The notes: generated by a model from the sequence alone, not told the origin. DNA of 64,000 nt from Stigmatella aurantiaca DW4/3-1 (GCF_000165485.1 NC_014623.1:5226893-5290892); one strand, 5' to 3'. Numbered from the stretch's first letter, positions 49,403 through 58,928 are shown. Translations and numbers: made by a program.

Positions 49403-50395
49403 TCACTTCCGGGAGGGGCGCTCAGAACCGATACGAGCGAGCCCTTCCAGTGCCCAGGCATCAACCGGGCGCGGGTTATCAAAACTCCCAGCCAGCTCTT
49501 GGAGCCCAAAATAGCCTTCTCTTCCCGCATCTTCATATGCGGAAGGCGGGGCCGCCAGGGCCGAGAGGGCCAGGGCGCGGCTCAAGAGTGCCACCGCATA
49601 GGCGCCCACCGTCGTCTCCCGGGCACCCCGGGCCTGGGCCTCTCGAAGGAGCGTGGGCCCCACGGCCCACCGGGCTTGGGCTTGCTCTCCAATCCGTGTG
49701 GGCAGCAACGCTCGGGCATATTCCCACATCACCTTCTCCAGCGCCGGTGTCCGACTGGGACCTACTACCACCACCACGGCCCCCTGGCGGGTCCGGAAGC
49801 CGTGAACCTGTCCCTCGGCGTCCAGCAGGTTAACCACGAGCCTGAGCAGAGGCTTCCCTTCCGGCAAATGAAGGAGGCGGTGGGTCCGTCGCCAAGGCTC
49901 ATCCAGTAGGGGCAGGTAGGCGCGCATCGCTGCCCGGTAGTCCGGGAAGGTCTCCGCCCGGAGGGCGGGCACGGGCCAGTGCTCCTCCACCCGGTCGAGC
50001 AGCACCTCCAGGCCGGCCAGCTCCCGGGGCTCCGCGGGTGCGTCCTCATCCTCCATGAACACGGTGGCGGCGAGGTAGTGCTCGAGCGGCAGCGGGTGGG
50101 CGTCGAAGAACGCCTGGGCCCGCTGGAGGACGGAAGGCTCCGCACCGCTCAGCCCCTGGCGCACCCGCGCTCGGGAGGGCGGGTACTGCCAGGCGGGCAC
50201 AGGGTGTTCGCGCCGCAAGGTGCCGGTGTCGTACCCGGTGCGATTGAACAGGGCGAAGAGCGCGAAGACCCGGGCATCGGCGCGCACCTCGATGCCGCCC
50301 GGGGTGTACACGCTGGCGAACCAGTCCTGCTGGGCGTGGGCCGGGAGCACCCCGAGGGCGAGAAAGAGGCCGAGCACCTGAGCGCACGCACGCAT
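49403..50395 (-). CDS. exported protein of unknown function
   Basis: 330 residues from ATG 50395. Signal peptide of about 21 residues ending AHAQ. The mature part contains no motif I can name, although the overall look (a His/Asp-poor, Leu/Ala-rich domain, with GGIEVRADARVFALFALFNRTGYD near its start) recalls myxobacterial proteins annotated only as hypothetical, some of them DUF4932-like. Its stop overlaps the longer DedA start by GTGA, so it is likely co-transcribed with DedA. Confidence 0.7.
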   Translation of the reverse strand: MRACAQVLGLFLALGVLPAHAQQDWFASVYTPGGIEVRADARVFALFALFNRTGYDTGTLRREHPVPAWQYPPSRARVRQGLSGAEPSVLQRAQAFFDAHPLPLEHYLAATVFMEDEDAPAEPRELAGLEVLLDRVEEHWPVPALRAETFPDYRAAMRAYLPLLDEPWRRTHRLLHLPEGKPLLRLVVNLLDAEGQVHGFRTRQGAVVVVVGPSRTPALEKVMWEYARALLPTRIGEQAQARWAVGPTLLREAQARGARETTVGAYAVALLSRALALSALAAPPSAYEDAGREGYFGLQELAGSFDNPRPVDAWALEGLARIGSERPSRK

Positions 50396-50423
50396 GAGCG
50401 GCGCGGAGGCTAACACGGGGGCC

Positions 50424-50897
50424 TCAGGCGGCAGGCGCCTTTCCAACGAGCGTGCGGAGCATGTCCCGGTTGTCGCGGGCCTTCTGACCGAAGAAGGCGA
50501 CGATGCCCATCAGCAGCTTCACGCACGCCTGGGGCTTCTGGATGAGGAGCTTCTGGAAGTCCGCGTGGCGGATCTCCAGCGCGGCCACGTCCGTCATGGC
50601 GGTGGCGCTGCACAGCCGCTCCCCCTTCTGGACGAGCGCGAGCTCTCCCAGGGGTTCTCCGGCGCCCACGTCCCCGAGCGAGATCTCCTCGCCATTGGGG
50701 CTCTTCGCGCTGAGGCGGACCGTGCCCTCGCCGACGATGAGGAGCGACTCGCCCATCTTGCCTTCCGTGAAGAGCTGGGAGCCCTTGGGGAAGGCGCGCG
50801 GAACGGCGATGCTGGCGAAGATCGCGATGCCAGTATCGGTGAACCCCTTGAAGATGGGGCACGCCTTCAGCACGTTCTCGGGCACCACGAGGGCCAT
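50424..50897 (-). CDS. cyclic-nucleotide-binding domain protein
   Basis: 157 residues, essentially one CNB domain (about 8-125). LFTEGKMGESLLIVGEGTV and GAGEPLGELALVQKGERLCSA follow the phosphate-binding cassette, with GEL and ER where cAMP-binding proteins have GEL and RxA; the Arg that binds cyclic phosphate seems shifted. There is no helix-turn-helix, so it is not a CRP-type regulator. Small CNB-only proteins are numerous in myxobacteria. Its role is unknown. Confidence 0.8.
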   Translation of the reverse strand: MALVVPENVLKACPIFKGFTDTGIAIFASIAVPRAFPKGSQLFTEGKMGESLLIVGEGTVRLSAKSPNGEEISLGDVGAGEPLGELALVQKGERLCSATAMTDVAALEIRHADFQKLLIQKPQACVKLLMGIVAFFGQKARDNRDMLRTLVGKAPAA

Positions 50898-50970
50898 GGT
50901 GGGGTCCTACCACGTCCCTCTTCCCGCGTCAGCGTCTGGCGCGGGCTCAACCCGTTAAACGGGAACTCTC

Positions 50971-52374
50971 CTACGCTTCGACGAGGGGGAAGCGTCCAGG
51001 AGGGACCAGCCCTGGCGGCAAGGCCTCGCTCGCAGGGGGGGCCACCGTGGGGGCCTGGACCACCGCGAGCTGCTTGCCCATGAGGTGGTTGGGGGTGGCG
51101 CGATCGACGAGCACCTTCACGATCGCGCCGGCGGGGGCATCTCCGTCGAAGTTCACCGTGCGGTTCTCCGGGGAGCGCCCGAAGCGCTTGCCGGCGTCGT
51201 ACTTGGAGTGACCCTCCACCAGCACTTCCACCTCGAGCCCCACCTGGCTGACGGCGATCTCCCCACAGATCTTTCGCTGCACCTTCTGGAGCCGCTCCAG
51301 CCGGGCGATCTTCACCTCGTGCGGCACGGAGCCCCAGTCCTTCTCGCGCAGGGCGGCGCCCGTCTTGGGCCGGGGGCTGAAGATGAAGGAGAACTGGCTC
51401 TCGTAGCGCACCTGCTCGGTGAGCTGCATCGTCATCTCGAAGTCCTCCTCGGTCTCTCCGGGGAAGCCCACGATGATGTCGGTGGTGACGGCGATGCCGG
51501 GCCGCGCGGCGCGCAGCTTCTCCAGCCGCTCCAGGTACTGCACCACCGTGTAATCGCGGCGCATCATCTTCAGGATGCGGTCCGAGCCACACTGCACCGG
51601 CAGGTGGAAGTGCGGGGCGATCTTCGGCTGCGTGCGGAACGCGTCGATCAGCTCGTCGGACAAGTCGTGCGGGTGGCTGGTGGTGAAGCGGACGCGCTCG
51701 ATGCCGGGCACCTCGGCGGTGCGCAGCAGCAGCTGGGCGAAGCTGATGCCGCCCCGGTACGAGTTGACGTTCTGGCCGATGAGCGTCACCTCGCGCAGCC
51801 CCACGCGCGCCAGATCCGCCACCTCGGTGAGCACGTCCGGGAAGGCACGGCTGACCTCGCGGCCGCGCGTGTGCGGCACCACGCAGAAGGAGCAGACGTT
51901 GTCGCAGCCCTTCATCACGGTGACGAACTCGGTCACCTTGCCCCGGGACGTCTCCGGATCGGCGCGCGGGAAGACGTACTCCTCGGAGTCCACGAAGGCC
52001 GTCTCCACCACCCGCTCGCGCTCCTGCGACACGCGGGTGATGATCTCCGGCAGCTTGCCGATGTTGTCCGGGCCGAAGACGAAGTCCACGTAGGGCACTT
52101 TCTTCAGCAGCCGGTCCTTCTCCTGCTGGGCCACGCAGCCGCCCACGCCGATGAGCGCCCCGCGGCTGACCTTCACCGGCCGGTAGCGGCCCAAGGCCGA
52201 CAGCATCTTGTCCTCGGCCTTCTCACGGATGGCACACGTGTTGAGGATGATGAGGTCCGCGTTGTCCGGTGTCGGCGTTGGGGCATACGCAATCTGCGCC
52301 AACGCCTCGCTCATTCGAAGCGAGTCATTGACGTTCATCTGACAGCCGAAGGTATGGATGAAGTATCGCTTCAT
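50971..52374 (-). CDS. miaB: tRNA-2-methylthio-N6-dimethylallyladenosine synthase
   Basis: 467 residues. Radical-SAM methylthiotransferase that modifies A37 of tRNAs. N-terminal cluster cysteines are in FGCQMN, NTCAIREKAE and VGGCVAQQ. The radical-SAM motif is CDNVCSFC. The TRAM RNA-binding domain spans about 375-440. The remaining ~25 residues are a Pro/Ala tail. A weak hairpin CCCGT/ACGGG (50951-50963) lies just past the stop, and another hairpin lies upstream of the start. Confidence 0.95.
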   Translation of the reverse strand: MKRYFIHTFGCQMNVNDSLRMSEALAQIAYAPTPTPDNADLIILNTCAIREKAEDKMLSALGRYRPVKVSRGALIGVGGCVAQQEKDRLLKKVPYVDFVFGPDNIGKLPEIITRVSQERERVVETAFVDSEEYVFPRADPETSRGKVTEFVTVMKGCDNVCSFCVVPHTRGREVSRAFPDVLTEVADLARVGLREVTLIGQNVNSYRGGISFAQLLLRTAEVPGIERVRFTTSHPHDLSDELIDAFRTQPKIAPHFHLPVQCGSDRILKMMRRDYTVVQYLERLEKLRAARPGIAVTTDIIVGFPGETEEDFEMTMQLTEQVRYESQFSFIFSPRPKTGAALREKDWGSVPHEVKIARLERLQKVQRKICGEIAVSQVGLEVEVLVEGHSKYDAGKRFGRSPENRTVNFDGDAPAGAIVKVLVDRATPNHLMGKQLAVVQAPTVAPPASEALPPGLVPPGRFPLVEA

Positions 52375-52382
52375 GGGCTTTT

Positions 52383-52398
52383 TCCGTTGAAAAACGGA
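52383..52398. promoter_or_regulatory. small hairpin upstream of miaB start
   Basis: TCCGTT (52383-52388) pairs with AACGGA (52393-52398) across a GAAA-type loop on the plus strand, eight bases upstream of the miaB ATG at 52374. It overlaps the expected ribosome-binding region, so it may influence miaB translation. No T-tract follows on the minus strand. Confidence 0.35.
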
Positions 52399-52447
52399 CC
52401 TTTATGCGACGCTTGGCGCTGGAATGCAACCGGTGAAGGGCCGGGGT

Positions 52448-52951
52448 TCACCCCCGGTTGAGTACCTGGTCCATCCGGACATGGAGGGCCAGCAGCCGCG
52501 CCTCGTGTTGGCGCAGGAGCGCCAGGGTTTGCTCTCCGTACCGCCGGGCCAGCAACGCGGTGCGCCGCTCCAGCTTGGCCAGGTCGCCCTCGATGCGCTG
52601 CCGCCGTTCCTGCGCTTCGGCGCCCTGGGCCTCAAGCTGCTTCACCTTGTCCTGGAGCTGGCCCACGGCCCAGCGTTGCCCGGCGAACGTCCGGATGATC
52701 GCGTTGCCCTGATCGACCCGCCGGGCCTCCGGCAACCCCGACGCCTTCAGGGCTTCCGTGTAGGCCCGGGCGAGTCCTTCTGGACCCGGATCGGCCTCCG
52801 CGATGCTCAGGAAGGCCTCCTGGTAGCGAAGGAGCCCCAAGACTTCTTCCTCGGTGAGCGGAGAGGCCGCCAGTCGCAGCGTCCGGTCATCCGCTGCGAG
52901 CACTTCGCTGGTGACGGAGGCATTCAGGTCTTCAAAAAAAGATGGAGCCAT
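52448..52951 (-). CDS. coiled-coil protein of unknown function
   Basis: 167 residues. The N-terminal half is helical with no known motif (LTEEEVLGLLRYQEAFLSIA). The C-terminal half (about 85-160) has heptad-like spacing rich in Gln, Glu, Arg and Leu and is very likely a coiled coil. No signal peptide or membrane segment. It begins 11 bases after the stop of the VWA gene, so it is probably in the same transcription unit and could be a partner of that protein. Confidence 0.7.
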   Translation of the reverse strand: MAPSFFEDLNASVTSEVLAADDRTLRLAASPLTEEEVLGLLRYQEAFLSIAEADPGPEGLARAYTEALKASGLPEARRVDQGNAIIRTFAGQRWAVGQLQDKVKQLEAQGAEAQERRQRIEGDLAKLERRTALLARRYGEQTLALLRQHEARLLALHVRMDQVLNRG

Positions 52952-52962
52952 CGGGGGGACCC

Positions 52963-54360
52963 TCAGGAGGGAACGAGCTGGTCGGCGATGCGGGCCAGTT
53001 CGCTCACGGAATGGACCACCACCGCCTGGTGGCAGTGCTTCTCATAGGTGAACATCTCGCTGTCGCCGACACCCCAGTTGCCTCGGGGCTCGGGACAGAT
53101 CCACAGCAGCCGCTTGGCCTTGCGCTTCAGATCCTTCAGCGCCCAGACGTTGGCCGGGTTGTAGTTGTTGCGGCCATCGCCGATGACCATCACCGTGGTG
53201 CGCCGGGTGATGCTGCCCAGGTGGTCTCTCGTGAACTCCGCGAGCGCCCGGCCGTAGTTGGAGTTGCCGCTCAGGGAGACGGCCTTGCCCGCGGTGGCCA
53301 GATCGATGGCCTGGTCCACGTCCAGATCCTTGAAGTACTGGGTCACCTCGCCCACGTCCGAGACGAAGACGAAGGAGCGCACGCGCACGAACAGCTCCTG
53401 CAGCGTGTAGGTGAACAGCAGCATCATCCGGGCCGCGGTGCGCACCGAGTCCGAGACATCGCAGAGCACCACCACCTCGGGGCGCTCGGGGCGGCGGGAG
53501 CGGAACAGGGGCACCATGGGCACGCCGCCCCAGGGCAGGTTGCGGCGCAGCGTCCGGCGCACGTTGAGCGCCCCCCGGCGGTGGGAGCGCTGCTTGCGGA
53601 TGAGTCGGCTCTTGAGCTTCTCGGCCAGGGAGCGCACGGCGGACTGCATCTGATCCACCTCCGCCTGGGTGAGCAGGTGCAGCGGCTTGTCCTGGGCCGA
53701 GTCCCCCCGCGCGCGGATCCGGGCCTCGCCCTGGCGCTTCACCTCTTGGCGCGCGGCGTCCTCGATCTTCCGCATCGCCCCGGCAACATAGCGCGAGACG
53801 ATCTCCACACCCTCGACGGACAGGCCCCGCGCGCTCAACTCGCCCTCCAGGGACTTCAGGTCCGAGCGGGCCTTCTCCATGCCCGCGCCCGCCAGCAGGC
53901 GCCGGGCGAAGAAGCCCGACTGGAGGCCGCTCTCCATGCGCGACAGATCCAACTGGAGCGTGGCGGAGCGGAAGATGCGCGCCAGCTTCGCCCGGTCTCC
54001 CTCCAGGATGGCCTGGGCCAGCGGCGACATCTCCGGGAAGAGCAGGTTCATCTGGTAGAGCACCATCTGGAGCTCGTCGCCCTGGAGGTAGCCCTCCTCC
54101 TGGAGCTGCTGGAAGAGGGACTTGTCGATCGCCTCGAACGTCTTCGCCGCGCCCGAGAAGTAGAAGTCGAAGGCCCGGTTGAAGACGTCCACGTCCAGCT
54201 CGCGCTTGACGAGCGTGGTGCGCAGCACGGCGCGGAAGACGGCGCGCTCCTTCAAGCCCACCTCCGAGGCGGCCCGCAGGGCGTCCTGCACCTCGGAGGT
54301 GCTCACGCGCACACCGTTCTGGCGCAGCACCTCGGCGAACTCGACGATACGGGCGTCCAT
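52963..54360 (-). CDS. VWA-domain protein, CoxE-like
   Basis: 465 residues of the CoxE/VWA family. The N-terminal ~250 residues are helical; the C-terminal VWA domain carries an intact MIDAS metal site, seen as CDVSDSVR (DxSxS) with further residues in LSGNSNYGRAL and MVIGDGRNNY. Proteins of this type usually pair with a MoxR-type AAA+ ATPase to load metal or remodel a target enzyme, but no MoxR gene lies within the window. It is downstream of the RNA methyltransferase gene (12-base gap) and precedes the coiled-coil gene. Confidence 0.85.
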   Translation of the reverse strand: MDARIVEFAEVLRQNGVRVSTSEVQDALRAASEVGLKERAVFRAVLRTTLVKRELDVDVFNRAFDFYFSGAAKTFEAIDKSLFQQLQEEGYLQGDELQMVLYQMNLLFPEMSPLAQAILEGDRAKLARIFRSATLQLDLSRMESGLQSGFFARRLLAGAGMEKARSDLKSLEGELSARGLSVEGVEIVSRYVAGAMRKIEDAARQEVKRQGEARIRARGDSAQDKPLHLLTQAEVDQMQSAVRSLAEKLKSRLIRKQRSHRRGALNVRRTLRRNLPWGGVPMVPLFRSRRPERPEVVVLCDVSDSVRTAARMMLLFTYTLQELFVRVRSFVFVSDVGEVTQYFKDLDVDQAIDLATAGKAVSLSGNSNYGRALAEFTRDHLGSITRRTTVMVIGDGRNNYNPANVWALKDLKRKAKRLLWICPEPRGNWGVGDSEMFTYEKHCHQAVVVHSVSELARIADQLVPS

Positions 54361-54372
54361 GGGACTCCCCTC

Positions 54373-55659
54373 TCAACGCTCGAACGACATGACCGCTTCC
54401 ACGTGGTGCGTCTGCGGGAACATGTCCACCACCTGCAACGCCACGGGCCGGTACCCCGCCGCCACCAGCCCCGCCGCATCCCGTGCCAGGGACGCCGGAT
54501 CGCAGGCCACGTACACCACCCGTTTCACTCCCAGTAATGATACTTGGAGTGCGAGTCCAGGGGCGCCGGTGCGGGGCGGATCGGCCAGACAGAGGTCGAA
54601 CGTGCGCCCCTCGCCGATGAGGCCCTGCACCACCTTGCGGGCATCGCCCTGGATGAAGCGGACGTTGGTCACCCCCCCCTCCCGGGCGCTGCGCTGGGCC
54701 AACTCCACGCCCACGGGGGAGGACTCCACCCCGAGCACCGAGGCGGCGGTGGCGGCGAGCGGAAAGGTGAAGTTGCCGTTGCCCGAGTACAGCTCCAGCA
54801 CGGAGTCCGTGTCGCGGGGGGCCAGCGCGTAAACGGCCGAGGTGACCAGGCCCACGTTGGCCTCCGCATGCGCCTGCGCGAAGGCATCCGGCCGCAGGTA
54901 CAGGGGCACTTCCGGCCGCAGGGGGGACAAGGAGCGCAGCGCGGGCTTGCCGAGGAGCCGGGGAGAGCCCTCCTTGGGCACCAGCACCGCCCCTTCCAGC
55001 CGCAGGGCCCGCACCGCGGCCTCCGCGGCCTCCACGTGCCGGGTGGCCACCTGCCCGGTGAGCATCACCGCGAAGGCCGCCTTCTCCCCTTCGGCCAGCA
55101 GGTGCACCTCCTCCGCATCCTTGGCGAGGGGCTTGAGCAGCGGGGCCAGCTTTCCCGGAAGCGCCGTCAGCACCGGGGTGAGGGCGCCACATTCGGAGAC
55201 GGGCACCCGCTCGTGGCTCCGCCGTCCGAAGTACGCCAGGGCGCCCTTGGCGAAGTGCAGCACCGAGCGCCGCCGGTAGCCGAAGTCCCGGGGGGCCACG
55301 AGCAGGGGGCGCACCGTGAACTGGTCCCTGGACAGGTGGCCCAGGTGCTCCAGGGTGGACAGGACGATCTCCTGCTTCGCGGCGCGTTGGGCGGGCTCGG
55401 CCAGCTCCAGCCAGTCACACCCGCCGCAGTCCGTGCTCAGGGGACACGGCGAGGGGCGGCGGTCCGCCCCGTCCGAGAGCACCTGGCGCAGGAGCCCCCG
55501 GAGCACCCTGCCCTGCTGCTCCAGGTGGACGCGCACCACATCCCCCGGGAACGCGCCCGGGATGAAGACGGTGCGGCCCTGCCAGGAGGCCACGCCTTCG
55601 CCCAGTTGCCCGAGGCGCTCGATGGTCAGTTCGATGGGGGTGTCTGGCAGGGGCTGCAT
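54373..55659 (-). CDS. RumA/TrmA-type 23S rRNA uracil-5-methyltransferase
   Basis: 428 residues. An N-terminal TRAM domain (about 5-62) is followed by a cluster-binding set of cysteines, CPLSTDCGGC plus ECGALT, typical of RumA (RlmD) enzymes. The SAM site is in LELYSGNGNFTFPLA and the catalytic Cys in VACDPASLARD; the Glu general base is in HHVEAVMSFER at the end. It methylates uracil-5 in rRNA; RlmD versus RlmC specificity cannot be decided. The gene overlaps no neighbour but is closely packed. Confidence 0.88.
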   Translation of the reverse strand: MQPLPDTPIELTIERLGQLGEGVASWQGRTVFIPGAFPGDVVRVHLEQQGRVLRGLLRQVLSDGADRRPSPCPLSTDCGGCDWLELAEPAQRAAKQEIVLSTLEHLGHLSRDQFTVRPLLVAPRDFGYRRRSVLHFAKGALAYFGRRSHERVPVSECGALTPVLTALPGKLAPLLKPLAKDAEEVHLLAEGEKAAFAVMLTGQVATRHVEAAEAAVRALRLEGAVLVPKEGSPRLLGKPALRSLSPLRPEVPLYLRPDAFAQAHAEANVGLVTSAVYALAPRDTDSVLELYSGNGNFTFPLAATAASVLGVESSPVGVELAQRSAREGGVTNVRFIQGDARKVVQGLIGEGRTFDLCLADPPRTGAPGLALQVSLLGVKRVVYVACDPASLARDAAGLVAAGYRPVALQVVDMFPQTHHVEAVMSFER

Positions 55660-55677
55660 GAGACGTTGTGGGGCGCC

Positions 55678-56049
55678 CTAGCCCGCCTCGCCGTCCGGGG
55701 GCATCTCCGCGCGCAGCCGCTCCACGAATTGCTCGATGAGGGCCCGCTTCTCGGCATCCACGTTCACGAACTCGATGGCCATGCCGGGCACATGGTTCGC
55801 GCCCTCATGGGCGGTGTTGATGCGCGTCACCCGCCCCGTCAGATCAAAGGGGAACTCGGTGCCGGGCAACGAGACGATGAGCCGCACTGGGGTGCCCACC
55901 GACAGCGGCTTCTGCGTGTTGATGAAGAGGCCGCCGCGGGAGATGTTGACGGCCCAGTCGGTGATGAAGCCGGACACGGTCCGGTAGGCCACCGGCAGCT
56001 CGTACTCGAGCCGGGGAGGACGCGGGGGGAGATTTTGAGGAGGTTCCAA
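55678..56049 (-). CDS. stand-alone PilZ protein of myxobacterial subtype
   Basis: 123 residues. Arg13 and the following stretch (RLEYELPVAYRT) precede NISRGGLFINTQKPL, the PilZ D/NxSxxG motif. The domain continues to VNVDAEKRALIEQFVERLR. It resembles the TIGR02266 subgroup that is expanded in myxobacteria. The canonical RxxxR is incomplete, so c-di-GMP binding is uncertain. It lies between the methyltransferase and scoB genes, and its ATG at 56049 lies 11 bases beyond the scoB stop, perhaps as the last member of the thiolase operon. Confidence 0.82.
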   Translation of the reverse strand: MEPPQNLPPRPPRLEYELPVAYRTVSGFITDWAVNISRGGLFINTQKPLSVGTPVRLIVSLPGTEFPFDLTGRVTRINTAHEGANHVPGMAIEFVNVDAEKRALIEQFVERLRAEMPPDGEAG

Positions 56050-56059
56050 TGCGTCGCCC

Positions 56060-56716
56060 TCAGAACTTCATCTCGCGCACGTCCGGAGCCACCTTCAGCT
56101 TTGGCTCGGTGATGCGCTGGAGTTGCTCCACGGTCACCCCGGGCGCCAGCTCGCGCAGCACGAGCCCCTCGGGGGTCACGTCGAGGAAGGCATGGTCCGT
56201 GACGATGTGGTGCACGCACTGGAGGCCGGTGAGCGGCAGCGAGCACTTCTTGAGGATCTTCGGCTGCCCTTCCTTGTTGGCGTGCTCCATGGCCACGTAG
56301 ATGCGCTTGGCGCCCACCGCCAGATCCATGGCGCCACCCATCCCCTTGATCATCTTGCCGGGGATCATCCAGTTGGCCAGGTCGCCCTGCTCGCTGACCT
56401 CCATGGCGCCCAGCACGGCCATGTCGATGTGGCCGCCGCGGATCATTCCGAAGGACAGGGCCGAGTCGAAGAAGGCCGCGCCCTTCACCGCCGTCACCGT
56501 CTCCTTGCCGGCGTTGATGAGGTCCGGGTCCTCCTCGCCCTCCACCGGCCAGGGGCCGATGCCGAGCAGTCCGTTCTCCGACTGGAGCACGATGTCCATG
56601 CCGGGGGGAATGTAGTTGGCCACGAGCGTGGGCATGCCGATGCCGAGGTTGACGTAGAAGCCATCCTTCAGCTCTTGAGCGATGCGCTGCGCGATCTGTT
56701 CACGGGTCAGGGGCAT
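56060..56716 (-). CDS. scoB: 3-oxoacid CoA-transferase, subunit B
   Basis: 218 residues. [15 protein letters not shown] and SENGLLGIG (the catalytic Glu) are the family I CoA-transferase signatures. [27 protein letters not shown] is continuous with the family (quoted here in part: [16 protein letters not shown]). It forms the A2B2 enzyme with ScoA and moves CoA between succinyl-CoA and acetoacetate. Ten bases separate it from scoA. With the thiolase upstream it makes a ketone-body/acetoacetate utilisation unit. Confidence 0.92.
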   Translation of the reverse strand: MPLTREQIAQRIAQELKDGFYVNLGIGMPTLVANYIPPGMDIVLQSENGLLGIGPWPVEGEEDPDLINAGKETVTAVKGAAFFDSALSFGMIRGGHIDMAVLGAMEVSEQGDLANWMIPGKMIKGMGGAMDLAVGAKRIYVAMEHANKEGQPKILKKCSLPLTGLQCVHHIVTDHAFLDVTPEGLVLRELAPGVTVEQLQRITEPKLKVAPDVREMKF

Positions 56717-56726
56717 CGGTCGGTCC

Positions 56727-57425
56727 TCAGGCCTGCTTGCGGACGGTGCGCCGCTCGATCCACTTCTTCAGGTTTTTCGCCTGGATGATGCGGTGCACGA
56801 AGATGTTGGGGATGTGGATGAGGTCCCCATCCAGCTCTCCGGGCTCCACGATGTGCTCGGCCTCGACGATGGTCACCTTGGCGGCCATGCACATCATCGG
56901 CGAGAAGTTGCGCGCCGTCTTGCGGAACACCAGGTTGCCCCAGCGGTCCGCCTTCCAGGCGCGCACGATGGCGAAGTCCGCCTTGAGCGGCGTCTCCAGC
57001 ACGTGCAGCCGCCCGTCGATCATCCGCGTCTCCTTGCCCTCGGAGACCTGGGTGCCGGCGCCCGTGGGCGTGAAGAAGCCGCCAATGCCGCAGCCGCCCG
57101 CGCGGATGCGCTCGGCCAGCGTGCCCTGGGGGTTGAGCTCCACCTCCAGCTCCCCCGAGAGGAACTGGCGCTCGAACTCCTTGTTCTCCCCCACGTAGCT
57201 GGACACCATCCGCTTGACTTGCTGGTTCTTGAGGAGAATCCCCAGCCCCAGGTCCGTGGTGCCGCAGTTGTTGGAGATGATGGTGAGGCGCTTCACGTTC
57301 TTGCGGTGAATCGCCTCGATCAAATTCTCTGGGTTGCCGCACAGCCCGAAGCCGCCGCTCATGAGCGTGCAGCCATCGGGGATGTCGGCAACCGCCTCGT
57401 CCGCGCTCGCGATGACCTTGTTCAT
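56727..57425 (-). CDS. scoA: 3-oxoacid CoA-transferase, subunit A
   Basis: 232 residues from ATG 57425. [17 protein letters not shown] is the CoA-transferase subunit A signature, followed by [30 protein letters not shown] and [16 protein letters not shown]. Partner of ScoB. It is preceded 31 bases upstream by the thiolase stop (57457) and shares the thiolase promoter. Order thiolase-scoA-scoB is consistent with conversion between acetoacetate and two acetyl-CoA. Confidence 0.93.
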   Translation of the reverse strand: MNKVIASADEAVADIPDGCTLMSGGFGLCGNPENLIEAIHRKNVKRLTIISNNCGTTDLGLGILLKNQQVKRMVSSYVGENKEFERQFLSGELEVELNPQGTLAERIRAGGCGIGGFFTPTGAGTQVSEGKETRMIDGRLHVLETPLKADFAIVRAWKADRWGNLVFRKTARNFSPMMCMAAKVTIVEAEHIVEPGELDGDLIHIPNIFVHRIIQAKNLKKWIERRTVRKQA

Positions 57426-57456
57426 CCGTCCCCTCGTTCTCCCGCGGGAGAAACAA

Positions 57457-58638
57457 TCACCGCTCGACCATGAGGGCAATGCCCTCGCCGCCACCGATGC
57501 ACAGCGAGGCGACGCCGCGCTTCTTGTCCTGGTCCTTCAGCGTGTGCAGCAGCGTCACCAGCAGGCGCGCGCCCGAGGCCCCGATGGGGTGGCCGAGCAC
57601 CACCGCGCCGCCGCGCACGTTCACCTTGGACGGGTCGAGCTTGAGCAGGCGGTTGTTGGCGATGGCCACCACCGCGAACGCCTCGTTGATCTCCCAGAGG
57701 TCCACCGCGTCGGCCTTCAGGCCCTGCTTGGTGAGCAGCTTGTGGATGGCGTCCGCCGGGGCGATGGTGAACTCCACCGGCTTGCGCGCCGCCTCGGCGT
57801 AGCCGGTGATGCGGCCCAGGATGGTGCGGCCCTCGGCCTTGGCGCGCTCCTCGCTCATCAGCACCAGCGCCGCGGCGCCATCGTTGATGGAGGAGGCGTT
57901 GGCGGCCGTCACCGTGCCGTCCTTCTTGAAGACGGGCTTGAGGGTGGCGATCTTCTCCGGCTTGGCGTTGCGGGGCCCCTCGTCCTCGGTGACGATGACG
58001 GTGTCCTCGGGCTTCTTGCCCGGCACGGGCACCGGGACGATCTCCGAGGTGAACAGCCCTTCTTTCTGGGCCTTGATGGCGCGCTGGGTGGACTCGAGCG
58101 CGTACTCGTCTTGCTGGGAGCGGCTGATGCCCTGCGACACCGCGCACTCCTCGGCGCAGCTGCCCATGTGGACGTTGTCGTACGGATCCCACAACCCGTC
58201 GTGGATCATCGCGTCCTTGAACTCCACGTTGCCCATGCGGGCGCCGCCCCGCAGCGAGTGGCTGATGTAGGGCGCATTGCTCATGGACTCCATGCCGCCC
58301 ACCACCACCACGTCCGCGTCTCCCAGCGCGATGGCCTGGGCCCCGGCGACGACCGCCTTGAGCCCGGAGCCACACACCTTGTTCACGGTGGTGGCGGGCA
58401 CGGTGTCCGGGATGCCCGACAGCCGCAGGGCCTGGCGCGCGGGGGCCTGGCCGATGCCGGCCTGCAACACGCAGCCCATGAGGACTTCCTGGACGGCCTC
58501 GGGCTTGACGCCAGCGCGCTCCAGGGCCGCCTTGATGGCCACCGCGCCGAGCTGGGGCGCCGTGAGCTTGGAGAGGGCACCCTGAAAAGCCCCGATGGGA
58601 GTACGGGCCGCGCCCACGATGACGACTGTTCGAGCCAT
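57457..58638 (-). CDS. acetyl-CoA C-acetyltransferase (thiolase)
   Basis: 393 residues from ATG 58638, seven bases after AGGAGG. Thiolase signatures: NKVCGSGLKAV with the acylated Cys, NEAFAVV, GGAVVLGHPIGASGAR with the catalytic His, and CIGGGEGIALM with the second Cys. Length and motifs fit the biosynthetic acetoacetyl-CoA thiolases that act with 3-oxoacid CoA-transferase. It is the first gene of the operon with scoA and scoB and has a good promoter. Confidence 0.94.
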   Translation of the reverse strand: MARTVVIVGAARTPIGAFQGALSKLTAPQLGAVAIKAALERAGVKPEAVQEVLMGCVLQAGIGQAPARQALRLSGIPDTVPATTVNKVCGSGLKAVVAGAQAIALGDADVVVVGGMESMSNAPYISHSLRGGARMGNVEFKDAMIHDGLWDPYDNVHMGSCAEECAVSQGISRSQQDEYALESTQRAIKAQKEGLFTSEIVPVPVPGKKPEDTVIVTEDEGPRNAKPEKIATLKPVFKKDGTVTAANASSINDGAAALVLMSEERAKAEGRTILGRITGYAEAARKPVEFTIAPADAIHKLLTKQGLKADAVDLWEINEAFAVVAIANNRLLKLDPSKVNVRGGAVVLGHPIGASGARLLVTLLHTLKDQDKKRGVASLCIGGGEGIALMVER

Positions 58639-58678
58639 GGAAAGCCTCCTGAGGGAACCGGCGGAATAACGCTGGGCC

Positions 58679-58707
58679 CTTATCCTCGCCCCTCCGGAGA
58701 GGGTCAA
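58679..58707 (-). promoter_or_regulatory. predicted promoter of the thiolase-scoA-scoB operon
   Basis: On the minus strand TTGACC (58707-58702), 17 bases, GATAAG (58684-58679). Start predicted near 58672, giving a leader of about 34 bases that includes the AGGAGG ribosome-binding site. Confidence 0.6.
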
Positions 58708-58858
58708 GGACCACAACCGAACGGGCGGCGTCAGACCGTTTTCTTGTTGGATAACGTCCGGCGCCTCGCGTCACATGTTTCGCTCCCCCGTTCCCCAGCT
58801 TGGTGGCTCGGGGGTTCCGGACGGACTCTCCTGTCTCTCCTCTTTTCCAAGGGGTTCA

Positions 58859-58887
58859 TTGAGTGAGACAGGGGGCACGTCTATCGT
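58859..58887 (+). promoter_or_regulatory. predicted promoter of the haem-motif lipoprotein pair
   Basis: TTGAGT (58859-58864), 17 bases, TATCGT (58882-58887). Start predicted near 58894, about 35 bases before the GTG at 58929. Confidence 0.5.
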
Positions 58888-58928
58888 CCGCCGTGGGGAT
58901 GTTCCTGTCCCCTGAGGGAGAAAGCACT

